Notes: a model not told the origin generated them from the sequence alone. A stretch of DNA of 6,528 nucleotides from CAZUCU01 sp964589635 (GCA_964589635.1 CAZPRI010000027.1:1-6528); one strand, 5' to 3'. Positions 1 through 5,363 are shown, counted from the stretch's first letter. Numbers and translations: made by a program.

Positions 1-1
1 A

Positions 2-790
2 AACAAATTATTATCTAAGCCTCTGTATGCAGCAACTCTTATCGGGCTAGTTGTTGGATCACTACTCTCTGCTTTTTTGGTTGCAAAGATAGTAAGTGAA
101 GTGATGTTCTGGGACACTGATAGTTATTTACAAAATACAATAACAGTAAGTGGAGAAGGGGAATCTATTGCTATACCAAACGTTACTAAGTTTTCATTTT
201 CTGTAAACGAAAGTGCTGAAACTACAGAAGAAGCTCAAAAAATGTCTACAGAGAAAATGGATAAAGCCCTAAGTTTCCTAAAAAGTAACGGAATTGAAGA
301 AAGAGATATAAAGACTACTTCCTATGATACTTATCCAAAATATGATTACGGAAGACCTTGTACTGCTTTTGATTGTCCACCAACAAGCGAACCAAAAATA
401 ATCGGGTATGAAGTTAGTCAAAGTGTTTCTGTAAAAGTAAGACAACAAGAGGAGGCGGGTAGATTCCTAGCCGAACTTGGCTCTATTGGAGTTTCAAATT
501 TGAGCGGTTTATCTTTTGAAATTGATGATGACAGTATTCTATATGAACAGGCCAGAGAAAAAGCAATTGAGGATGCAAAAAATAATGCTCAAAAATTAGC
601 AAAACAACTTGGTGTAAAGCTTGGTGATATTGTTAGTTTCGATGAAAGTACTCCAAATAATTATATGTTTGATTATAGAGCACTAAATTCTAAAACCGAA
701 GAAGGAGGATTTGGTGGAGGTATTCCAGAATTACCAACAGGAGAAAATACATACACATCCAATGTACATATTACGTACGGAATAGATTAG
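2..790 (+). CDS. SIMPL-domain (DUF541) membrane-anchored protein, 5' partial
   Basis: The frame is open to the left edge and codes for 262 visible residues, so the true start lies outside the window. The TTG at 77 is internal: the codons before it encode a clear hydrophobic segment (visible residues about 8-30, PLYAATLIGLVV... then VAKIV). This predicts one N-terminal membrane anchor or uncleaved signal with the rest outside the membrane. The remainder matches the SIMPL/DUF541 pattern: ITVSGEGE opening the domain, a central IIGYEVSQSVSVKV strand, a helix rich in A and K (EQAREKAIEDAKNNAQKLAKQLG), then LGDIVSFDE and a closing VHITYGID strand. Two cysteines (RPCTAFDCPP) lie in a loop and could form a disulfide in an extracytoplasmic protein. 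The family is widespread; its biochemical role is poorly defined. A Gly-rich patch (GGFGGGIPELP) precedes the last strand. Family assignment is firm; function is unknown. Confidence 0.85.
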   Translation, partial: NKLLSKPLYAATLIGLVVGSLLSAFLVAKIVSEVMFWDTDSYLQNTITVSGEGESIAIPNVTKFSFSVNESAETTEEAQKMSTEKMDKALSFLKSNGIEERDIKTTSYDTYPKYDYGRPCTAFDCPPTSEPKIIGYEVSQSVSVKVRQQEEAGRFLAELGSIGVSNLSGLSFEIDDDSILYEQAREKAIEDAKNNAQKLAKQLGVKLGDIVSFDESTPNNYMFDYRALNSKTEEGGFGGGIPELPTGENTYTSNVHITYGID

Positions 791-794
791 TAAG

Positions 795-823
795 AAAAGC
801 AGCGGCCTTCGGCCGCTGCTTTT
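795..823 (+). terminator. Intrinsic terminator after the SIMPL gene
   Basis: A perfect GC-rich stem (GCAGCGGCC at 799-807 with GGCCGCTGC at 811-819) has a TTC loop, extended by A-T pairs on both sides, and is followed by a T-run at 820-825. It lies 4 bp after the TAG stop. The A-tract on the 5' side means it could also work on the opposite strand. Confidence 0.9.
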
Positions 824-838
824 TTATTAAAGTTAAAA

Positions 839-856
839 ATGATATATTCATATCAT
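839..856 (+). promoter_or_regulatory. Inverted repeat overlapping the folD start codon
   Basis: ATGATAT (839-845) and ATATCAT (850-856) are perfect inverted arms around the loop ATTC. The second arm includes the first two bases of the folD ATG (855-857). There is no Shine-Dalgarno sequence in front of folD. TATATT at 843-848 resembles a -10 box, which would put the transcript start at or next to the ATG and give a leaderless mRNA. The stem is AT-only except for one G-C pair, so RNA folding would be weak. Both interpretations are inference. Confidence 0.35.
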
Positions 857-1634
857 GATTTTAGACGGTAAGACCCTGCAGGAAAAAAGAAAAAAACTAT
901 TGAAACTAAAAGTTTCAAAATTAAAAAAGAAACCAGTTCTTGTAATTATTCAAATTGGTTCAAATAAAGCTTCAGATCTTTATATAAAAAGAAAAATCAA
1001 TTTTGGAAAAGAAATTGGTGTCGGAGTTGAATATTATCAATTAAAAAATAATATTACATTTGAGTTCCTTAAAAAAATTATAGGAGACTTTAATAATGAT
1101 GGTGATATTAAAGGAATTATTATTCAATTGCCTATCCCAAATACTCTTGATAAGAGAAGAGTCTTGAATTTGATTGATCCCAAAAAAGATGTAGATGGTT
1201 TGAGGAAATCAAAATATATTGGTGCAACTCCAAAAGCGATTTTTACGATTTTAAGAGAATACAAAGTTAAAATAAAAGATGCTCGTGTTGTAGTAGTGGG
1301 GGATTCTGAACTTGTAGGAAAACCAACTGCAAAATGTATGAGAGAAAAAGGCGCAAAGGTTAAAATTTGTAATATAAATACAAAAGATCTAAAGAGGGAA
1401 ACGTTAAAAGCTGATATTTTAATTTCAGCGGTTGGTAAACCAAACCTTATCAAGAAAGATATGGTGACGGGTGGTGTTGTGGTGATTGATGTGGGCACAA
1501 CTTTTGTAAGAGGAAAATTAAAAGGGGATGTTGATTTTGATGGTGTATCTAAAATAGCTTCAAAAATAACACCAGTTCCTGGTGGAGTTGGTCCTATGAC
1601 AGTTGCGAGCCTATTCGAAAACCTTATTGGATAA
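855..1634 (+). CDS. folD: Bifunctional methylenetetrahydrofolate dehydrogenase / methenyl-THF cyclohydrolase
   Basis: FolD interconverts 5,10-methylene-THF, 5,10-methenyl-THF and 10-formyl-THF in the cytosol, supplying one-carbon units for thymidylate and purine synthesis. Visible signatures are the YxxxK catalytic motif (Y43, K47 in LYIKRK), GIIIQLPIP (about 90-98), DPKKDVDGL (about 108-116), the Rossmann loop VVVVGDSELVGKPTA (about 144-158) and the C-terminal PVPGGVGPMTVA. At 259 aa it is somewhat shorter than the usual 280-300, mainly because the N terminus is trimmed. It is strikingly rich in Lys and Ile and more AT-biased than the genes at the right of the window. In the Rossmann loop the frequent GRS is GDS, so the usual arginine is an aspartate; E. 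coli also lacks the Arg (GAS), so this alone does not set cofactor choice. The ATG at 855 is preceded by no Shine-Dalgarno sequence. Its product is a co-substrate of the thymidylate synthase at the right edge. Confidence 0.95.
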   Translation: MILDGKTLQEKRKKLLKLKVSKLKKKPVLVIIQIGSNKASDLYIKRKINFGKEIGVGVEYYQLKNNITFEFLKKIIGDFNNDGDIKGIIIQLPIPNTLDKRRVLNLIDPKKDVDGLRKSKYIGATPKAIFTILREYKVKIKDARVVVVGDSELVGKPTAKCMREKGAKVKICNINTKDLKRETLKADILISAVGKPNLIKKDMVTGGVVVIDVGTTFVRGKLKGDVDFDGVSKIASKITPVPGGVGPMTVASLFENLIG

Positions 1635-1640
1635 ATGAAT

Positions 1641-1697
1641 CCAGTCTCGTCATCCTCGGGCCCTGCATGCCGGCAGACAGGTTGATCCGGGGACCCA
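1641..1697. repeat. GC-rich palindromic intergenic repeat-like element
   Basis: This GC-rich island sits in AT-rich spacer just after folD. Outer arms TCCTCGG (1653-1659) and CCGGGGA (1687-1693) pair with one G-T wobble. Nested inner arms CCTG (1662-1665) and CAGG (1678-1681), or CTGC (1663-1666) and GCAG (1673-1676), surround a TGCCGGCA core. On the minus strand it begins TGGGTCCCCGGATC and continues to CCCGAGGATGACGAGAC, a layout like the small palindromic repeats dispersed in many bacterial genomes (for example RPE-like elements). No T-run follows, so it is a poor terminator. Only one copy is in the window; that it is a multi-copy repeat is inference. Confidence 0.55.
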
Positions 1698-1762
1698 TGT
1701 TTAGAATATAATGAATATTTATAATAGGTTTATGACTATGGAGGAATTATGAAAATGAGTTA

Positions 1763-1791
1763 TTGACTAGATTTAACATAGATAGTATACT
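1763..1791 (+). promoter_or_regulatory. Sigma70-type promoter of the secE-nusG-rplK operon
   Basis: TTGACT (1763-1768) and TATACT (1786-1791) are each one mismatch from consensus (TTGACA, TATAAT) and are separated by exactly 17 bp. Transcription would start near 1797-1799, giving a leader of about 110 nt before secE. It is the best promoter match I see in the window. Confidence 0.75.
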
Positions 1792-1800
1792 CTTCTCATC

Positions 1801-1818
1801 AAGCCCCGAAAGGGGTTT
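1801..1818 (+). promoter_or_regulatory. Hairpin at the extreme 5' end of the secE leader
   Basis: CCCC (1804-1807) and GGGG (1812-1815) close a GAAA tetraloop; the stem extends by one G-T and two A-T pairs. A TTTT run (1816-1819) follows. The hairpin begins only a few bases after the predicted transcript start, so it may protect the 5' end of the mRNA. It could instead act as a weak attenuator or terminate transcripts arriving from folD. Confidence 0.5.
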
Positions 1819-1863
1819 TAAAAATGATGTAAAATAAGGAGAGAAACGACTATATTTTATATC

Positions 1864-1883
1864 ATATTCGCGAAGGCGAGTAT
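1864..1883 (+). promoter_or_regulatory. Second leader hairpin upstream of secE
   Basis: ATATTCGC (1864-1871) pairs with GCGAGTAT (1876-1883) with one wobble around a GAAG loop. It ends 23 bp before the secE ATG. An isolated Shine-Dalgarno-like AAGGAGAG (1836-1843) lies between the two hairpins with no start codon in reach. The role is unknown; the arrangement suggests a structured leader. Confidence 0.4.
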
Positions 1884-1906
1884 CCAGAATTAATAAATAA
1901 AATAAT

Positions 1907-2080
1907 ATGTTCAAATTTTTAGGAGAAGTAAAACAAGAAATGAAGCACGTTAGTTGGCCAACAAAGAGTCAGGCGTGGGGATATACAATACTAGTTATTG
2001 TGATTTCTGTATTGCTAGCAATTTATTTAGGCGCTTTTGATGCATTATTCACAAAATTTATTGAGTCATTTGTTAGCTAA
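1907..2080 (+). CDS. secE: Preprotein translocase subunit SecE
   Basis: SecE is the small essential subunit that clamps SecY in the SecYEG protein-conducting channel of the cytoplasmic membrane. The 57-aa product begins MFKFLGEVKQEMKHVSWPTK. It has the amphipathic helix and the conserved V-S-W-P motif (residues 15-18) that precede the single membrane span (about 26-46, GYTILVIVISVLLAIYLGAF). Length is right for the one-span form of SecE found in most bacteria, as opposed to the three-span E. coli type. The in-frame TAA at 1898-1900 fixes ATG 1907 as the only start of this frame. No Shine-Dalgarno sequence is visible. It is the first gene of a secE-nusG-rplK operon, 11 bp before nusG, the order seen across bacteria. 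Confidence 0.93.
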   Translation: MFKFLGEVKQEMKHVSWPTKSQAWGYTILVIVISVLLAIYLGAFDALFTKFIESFVS

Positions 2081-2091
2081 TTTATATATTC

Positions 2092-2637
2092 ATGAGTAAA
2101 CAACAACCATCAAGAGATAGAAACTGGTATGCAATTCATACATATGCTGGATACGAAAACGCCGTATTAAAAAACCTAAAACAAAGAATAGGATCCTTGG
2201 GTATGGAAGATAAGATCTTCAATGTAGTCGTTCCTACTGAAAAGAAGATAAAAATCAAAGGAGGTAAAAGGGTGGAGCTTGAAGAGAAAATTTACCCAGG
2301 TTATATTTTGGTAGATATGATTGTTACAGATGATTCTTGGTACATCGTTAGAAATACACCTCGTGTTACAGGTTTCGTTGGTTCTGGAGTTTATCCTGTG
2401 CCACTTTCAAAAGAGGAATCAGACGAATTATTTAGAAGAATGTCTAATGACACAACAAAACATTCTATTGATTTAGAGATTGGAGACGCTGTTAATGTTG
2501 TTGATGGTCCTTTCAAAGATCTAGAAGGTAAAGTTGAAGAAGTAGATGAAGAAAAAGGAAAAGTAAAAGTTGTTGTTTCAATGTTTGGTCGAGAAACTCC
2601 TGTAGAACTAGACTTTTTACAAGTAAAGAAAATCTAA
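2092..2637 (+). CDS. nusG: Transcription termination/antitermination factor NusG
   Basis: NusG binds RNA polymerase to modulate pausing and couples transcription with Rho or the ribosome. The 181-aa protein has the NGN domain (about 9-119) with the hallmark NWYAIHTYAGYE start, EEKIYPGYILVDM (64-76) and WYIVRNTPRVTGFVG (83-97). The KOW domain follows (about 128-181): GDAVNVVDGPFKDLEGKVEEVD, then a strand pair ending VELDFLQVKKI. Length is the family norm (E. coli 181). It starts 11 bp after secE in an AT-only gap without a Shine-Dalgarno sequence, so it probably depends on translation of secE or on an unstructured start. The gap of 39 bp to rplK keeps it in one operon. Confidence 0.97.
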   Translation: MSKQQPSRDRNWYAIHTYAGYENAVLKNLKQRIGSLGMEDKIFNVVVPTEKKIKIKGGKRVELEEKIYPGYILVDMIVTDDSWYIVRNTPRVTGFVGSGVYPVPLSKEESDELFRRMSNDTTKHSIDLEIGDAVNVVDGPFKDLEGKVEEVDEEKGKVKVVVSMFGRETPVELDFLQVKKI

Positions 2638-2676
2638 TTTGATTTATTAATGGGTTTAATGTAAAGTAATCGAACT

Positions 2677-3099
2677 ATGGCAAAGAAGATACAGAAAAAA
2701 ATAAAGGTTATTATTCCAGCAGGTAAGGCGACTCCTGCCCCACCTCTTGGACCTGTTTTAGGGCAGGCTGGTATTAATATTGGTGAATTCACAACTAAAT
2801 TCAACGAAGAGACTAGAGAAAGAATGGGTGAAAAGGTTCCTGTTATCATAACAGTATTTGATGATAGGTCTTTCGGACTAGTTTATAAAGTAGCTCCAGC
2901 TTCTGACATTATAAAAAAAGTGGCAGGAATTCAAAGTGGATCTGGAACAAACCTAACTAAAAAAGTAGGAACGCTTTCTAAAGCTCAAGTAAAAGAGATT
3001 GCAGAAAAGAAAATGCCTGATCTTAATGCAAACACTGTAGAGCAAGCAATGAAAATTATTGAAGGGACTTGTCGATCAATGGGAGTAGAAGTTAAATAG
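2677..3099 (+). CDS. rplK: 50S ribosomal protein L11
   Basis: L11 binds 23S rRNA at the GTPase-associated centre and forms the stalk base where elongation factors act. The 140-aa protein has the N-terminal domain (about 1-72) with the proline-rich PAGKATPAPPLGPVLGQ switch region (14-30) and NIGEF. The RNA-binding C-terminal domain (about 75-140) contains GSGTNLTKKVGTLSKAQVKEIA, PDLNANTVEQAMKIIEGT and the end CRSMGVEV. Length matches the family (E. coli 142). It is third in the secE-nusG-rplK operon. The usual next gene, rplA (L1), is missing here: hairpins and a terminator follow within about 30 bp. No Shine-Dalgarno sequence precedes the ATG. Confidence 0.97.
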   Translation: MAKKIQKKIKVIIPAGKATPAPPLGPVLGQAGINIGEFTTKFNEETRERMGEKVPVIITVFDDRSFGLVYKVAPASDIIKKVAGIQSGSGTNLTKKVGTLSKAQVKEIAEKKMPDLNANTVEQAMKIIEGTCRSMGVEVK

Positions 3100-3100
3100 T

Positions 3101-3123
3101 GTTCGAATATACAGCCTTCGAGC
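3101..3123 (+). other. Small hairpin just after rplK
   Basis: GTTCGAA (3101-3107) pairs with TTCGAGC (3117-3123), with one wobble, around a 9-nt loop, starting one base after the rplK stop. It has no T-run and may only protect the 3' end or assist the terminator that follows. Confidence 0.3.
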
Positions 3124-3129
3124 TAAATA

Positions 3130-3181
3130 AAAAAACACCTTGCGGAACTCGTTTCACTCAAACAGTCCTCAGGTGTTTTTT
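3130..3181. terminator. Long-loop terminator of the ribosomal operon, with internal stem
   Basis: An 11-bp perfect stem of AAAAAACACCT (3130-3140) and AGGTGTTTTTT (3171-3181) encloses a 30-nt loop. The loop can itself fold: GG(A)ACT (3144-3149) with AGTCC (3164-3168), then GTTT (3151-3154) with AAAC (3160-3163). The T-run serves plus-strand transcripts leaving rplK; the A-run gives the same on the other strand, so it may be bidirectional. Confidence 0.75.
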
Positions 3182-3223
3182 AATTCACTCTACTGTGTAC
3201 AGTTCTCACTAAAGTGTTGATGG

Positions 3224-3254
3224 AAAAAAGCGCGGCCGAGGGCCGCGCTTTTTT
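3224..3254. terminator. Bidirectional terminator between rplK and DHFR gene
   Basis: AGCGCGGCC (3229-3237) and GGCCGCGCT (3241-3249) form a perfect GC-rich stem with a GAG loop, extended by A-tract/T-tract pairs. It lies 13 bp beyond the DHFR stop on the minus strand, where the A-tract becomes the T-run, so it most likely terminates the DHFR transcript. It can also back up the rplK terminator. The spacer between the two terminators holds two tiny palindromes (ACTGT-GT-ACAGT at 3192-3203; CACT-AA-AGTG at 3207-3216) and no gene. Confidence 0.88.
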
Positions 3255-3267
3255 TATTTTAAATAAA

Positions 3268-3801
3268 TTATGAAAAGTGCTTATTTTCCAAATCGTCTGG
3301 ATTTTTAACCCACCATTCAAATTGGTATTTCAATTTGTGGTTTTCTTTTTTGGGTCTGACACTTTTCAAGTGAAAGATATCTTCAAACTGTGGAAAGATT
3401 GGTCCATTATTCAGATCGATCTGAATCCTTGTGACAATAATCTCATCAGCGAGTCCAAATAATGCATCGTAAATTGTTGCACCACCAATAACAAAAACTT
3501 TTCCATCAGCGCTTCTGTTCTGAGCTTCTATAATGGCATCATTTGGGGTGTTGGAATATAATACATTTTCGTCGTCAGACCTTGTATCCTTTCGACTCAC
3601 TACAGAATGAAATCTTCCCGGAAGTGTTTTTGGAAACTCTTTGAAGGTTGTATTTCCCACTACCATCGGATGACCCATAGTTTCTCTTTTGAGGTGTTTA
3701 AAATCTTCAGAAATTCTTGGCCACGGAAGACCACCATTTGGTCCACCTATGATTCTCTGAGGACTCATTGCTACAATCATTATTATTCTAGGTGTTCTCA
3801 T
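3268..3801 (-). CDS. folA: Dihydrofolate reductase
   Basis: DHFR reduces dihydrofolate to tetrahydrofolate with NADPH in the cytosol, restoring the folate oxidised by thymidylate synthase. The 177-aa protein shows MIVAMSPQRIIGG (8-20), GGLPWP (23-28), the catalytic acid D33 in ISEDFKHLK, the folate-binding LPGR (R63, equivalent to E. coli R57), SVVSR, VFVIGGATIYD (102-112) and T124 in EIIVTRI. The usual MGRxT cofactor motif reads VVGNTT (47-52), so the Arg that often contacts the NADPH 2'-phosphate (E. coli R44) is Asn. A basic, polar C-terminal tail exceeds E. coli DHFR (159 aa) slightly. The gene is divergent from the nucleotidyltransferase gene and shares an 81-bp intergenic region with it. 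No Shine-Dalgarno sequence is clear. Confidence 0.95.
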   Translation of the reverse strand: MRTPRIIMIVAMSPQRIIGGPNGGLPWPRISEDFKHLKRETMGHPMVVGNTTFKEFPKTLPGRFHSVVSRKDTRSDDENVLYSNTPNDAIIEAQNRSADGKVFVIGGATIYDALFGLADEIIVTRIQIDLNNGPIFPQFEDIFHLKSVRPKKENHKLKYQFEWWVKNPDDLENKHFS

Positions 3802-3882
3802 GTCTGATTCCGCTATACAAAATAGTTTGAAATTAGCAAATTCTATGTTAATTTCAAAATAGAAAAACAGAACATTAAAAAC
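3802..3882. promoter_or_regulatory. Divergent promoter/operator region with perfect inverted repeat
   Basis: TTTGAAATTA (3826-3835) and TAATTTCAAA (3849-3858) are perfect 10-bp inverted arms separated by 13 bp. Read on either strand, this gives TTGAAA, a 16-bp spacer and TAATTT. Each arm could thus be the -35 box for one gene and the -10 box for the other. Predicted starts fall about 20 nt before each ATG (DHFR at 3801, nucleotidyltransferase at 3883). The boxes are only moderate matches. The same palindrome could instead be a dimeric repressor operator. Confidence 0.5.
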
Positions 3883-4464
3883 ATGAAACTAACACAACAC
3901 TCCTCAAGAGCTTTAGTTCTTGGTGAAGATAAGGATAGACTTACAGAAGTCATTACTGCAATTAAGACATTTGGTTGGAAAATTACATTCACTCAAGGTA
4001 CTTGGGATATGATCCACAGTGGTCACTTCATGTACCTCGAAAAGGCAAAAGCCTTAGCCGATATTTTGATTGTTGCCGTTGATACTGATGAACTTACTCG
4101 TGATCGAAAGGGAGCAGACAGACCCTTTGATCCTGAAGGTGAAAGAATTCTTACAATCTCAGGACTTCGTCCTGTTGATATTGTCGTTACGAAAACCTTG
4201 AATGAACACAAGCACTATCTATTGAAAATTATTCAGCCTGATTTTTTTGTGATATCAAAATCAACCGGAGATGAAATTCAAAATGATATTGATGAGTTTG
4301 GATCTATGGTTGGTGAAGTTGTTAACTTTGAACCACAGAGCTCAAATTCAACCACCGCAAAATTTAGAAAACTGAAGAAGGGTGCTTTTGAAGAATTCAG
4401 AACAGAGCTTGATGCTTTAACTGATAGATTCCAAAGACGTCTTGATGGAAAGGAGGAAAGATGA
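3883..4464 (+). CDS. HxGH-motif nucleotidyltransferase (RfaE/HldE-C or TagD-like)
   Basis: This is a cytidylyltransferase-like enzyme that would transfer a nucleotidyl group from an NTP to a phosphorylated substrate, releasing pyrophosphate. The nucleotide-binding motif appears as TFTQGTWDMIHSGHF, with HSGH at 45-48. Next come YLEKAKALADILIVAVDTDE (51-70), RKGADRPFDPEGER (75-88, including the conserved KG and RP) and a PVDIVV strand (97-102). A late SSNSTTAKF (153-161) resembles the STT substrate/nucleotide motif of the HldE C-terminal domain. Residues 1-33 form an extra N-terminal segment, and 165-193 a charged, probably helical tail. Substrate and nucleotide (ATP or CTP) cannot be read from sequence; no heptose or teichoic acid genes are nearby. 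The stop overlaps the start of the deaminase gene (ATGA), implying coupled translation and joint function. Confidence 0.85.
   Translation: MKLTQHSSRALVLGEDKDRLTEVITAIKTFGWKITFTQGTWDMIHSGHFMYLEKAKALADILIVAVDTDELTRDRKGADRPFDPEGERILTISGLRPVDIVVTKTLNEHKHYLLKIIQPDFFVISKSTGDEIQNDIDEFGSMVGEVVNFEPQSSNSTTAKFRKLKKGAFEEFRTELDALTDRFQRRLDGKEER
4450..4456 (+). promoter_or_regulatory. Strong Shine-Dalgarno of the deaminase gene
   Basis: AAGGAGG lies 4 nt before the ATG at 4461 and inside the end of the preceding gene. It fixes this start and is the only strong ribosome-binding site I find before any gene in the window. Confidence 0.85.
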
Positions 4465-5333
4465 AAACAGTAATCGTTCTCTATTTTCCTGTAATTCACA
4501 AAGGGTATCTTGATTTCCTTGATAAGAATTGTGAGTATCCAGTCTTTGTTATTGGTGACGATATAATTCATGAGATTGAAATCATAAATGAAGAATCGAC
4601 AAGGTCTGTCCTAAGGGATATGAGAAGACTGTCGCAAGATGATATTACTCGATACCTTCAGTCCGTTTATTTGGACACAAGAAGTATCAGCACTCTACTT
4701 CTTGATAACATTAAAAGGATCAACAAATATGAAACAATTATCCTCCCGGATGACTCGTTTCATCGATCTTTTGTTAAGAGATTTAAAGAGGATCTCCCTA
4801 CATGTATTTTCGAGAATTGTTTCTTGAGGTGGGATAGAATGCCCACACTTAACAAGGATTATGTGATTACAGATTTGACCATTAGTGATCTTGATTTGAG
4901 AAAATTTGGCCTATTTCAATTTGTCGAACGGGCTGAATCTGAGGCTCAAAGAAGTCCTGATTGGTGGAGACAGGTTGGAGCAGTTCTTGTAAAAGATGGT
5001 TCTCAGATTCTTACGGCATTTAATCAACATTTGCCAACAGAACTAGAGACATATTTTTCAGGGGATCCGAGATCCAACTTTAATGCTGGTGAATATATTG
5101 AACTTTCTGTTTCTGCGCATGCAGAGGCAGGTTTGATTGCTCTCGCTGCGAAAAAGGGAATAGTTACCAAAGAGTGCGAACTTTTTGTTACCACTTTTCC
5201 ATGTCCACCCTGTGCAATCTCAATCACACTTTCTGGAATTAAGAGGGTCTTCTTTGTCGAAGGCTACTCAATGATAAATTCCGTCGAAATTTTCAAGGAG
5301 TACGGGGTTGAAGTTGTTAGGGTTATAAAATAA
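4461..5333 (+). CDS. Two-domain protein: degenerate nucleotidyltransferase-like N-half plus dCMP-deaminase-type C-half
   Basis: The 290-aa product has two parts. The C-terminal half (about 150-290) is a zinc-dependent deaminase of the cytidine/dCMP deaminase superfamily: RSPDWWRQVGAVLVKDG (164-180), HAE (H220 zinc ligand, E222 proton shuttle) and PCPPC (C248 and C251 zinc ligands). This resembles ComEB-type dCMP deaminases, which make dUMP for thymidylate synthase. The N-terminal half (about 1-145) starts VIVLYFPVIHKGYLDFLDK, like the HxGH region of nucleotidyltransferases but with HKGY (13-16) for HxGH, followed by a VFVIGDD strand. It is probably a non-catalytic or altered relative of the protein encoded just upstream. 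Typical dCMP deaminases are about 150-190 aa, so the extra domain is notable. Start choice is secure (AAGGAGG, 4-nt spacing, ATGA overlap). Deaminase class is firm; exact substrate and the N-domain fold are inference. Confidence 0.82.
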   Translation: MKTVIVLYFPVIHKGYLDFLDKNCEYPVFVIGDDIIHEIEIINEESTRSVLRDMRRLSQDDITRYLQSVYLDTRSISTLLLDNIKRINKYETIILPDDSFHRSFVKRFKEDLPTCIFENCFLRWDRMPTLNKDYVITDLTISDLDLRKFGLFQFVERAESEAQRSPDWWRQVGAVLVKDGSQILTAFNQHLPTELETYFSGDPRSNFNAGEYIELSVSAHAEAGLIALAAKKGIVTKECELFVTTFPCPPCAISITLSGIKRVFFVEGYSMINSVEIFKEYGVEVVRVIK

Positions 5334-5335
5334 AC

Positions 5336-5361
5336 AAGCCCCGCACAAATGTGCGGGGCTT
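5336..5361 (+). terminator. Terminator after the deaminase gene
   Basis: AAGCCCCGCAC (5336-5346) pairs perfectly with GTGCGGGGCTT (5351-5361) around AAAT, followed by a T-run to 5364, three bases after the TAA stop. The last T belongs to the stop codon of the convergent HIT gene, so the two genes share this element. On the minus strand the downstream tract is TTGTTTATTTT, so it may also end the HIT transcript. Confidence 0.9.
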
Positions 5362-5363
5362 TT

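Noticed and set aside
77..790. Starting the SIMPL protein at TTG 77
   Set aside because: The same frame continues upstream to the window edge and encodes the membrane anchor, so the gene is 5' truncated here.
1124..1498. 124-codon open frame on the minus strand inside folD
   Set aside because: It is antisense to a well-supported folD and has no recognisable family features; the folD frame explains the sequence.
1749..1766. Five-codon ORF (MKMSY) behind a GGAGG-like site upstream of secE
   Set aside because: It lies upstream of the predicted secE transcript start and its stop overlaps the -35 box, so it would not be in that leader; too short to support.
1801..1819. Hairpin plus TTTT as the dedicated terminator of folD
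   Set aside because: It lies about 170 bp beyond folD and immediately downstream of a strong promoter, with a short T-run; a leader element is the better reading, though readthrough termination cannot be excluded.
1635..1906. A tRNA gene between folD and secE (tRNA-Trp is often found near secE)
   Set aside because: No cloverleaf, T-loop GGTTCGA-type motif or anticodon arm could be found on either strand.
2634..2849. Minus-strand open frame with hydrophobic stretches opposite rplK
   Set aside because: It is the reverse of the conserved L11 proline/glycine-rich region; apparent hydrophobicity follows from antisense reading.
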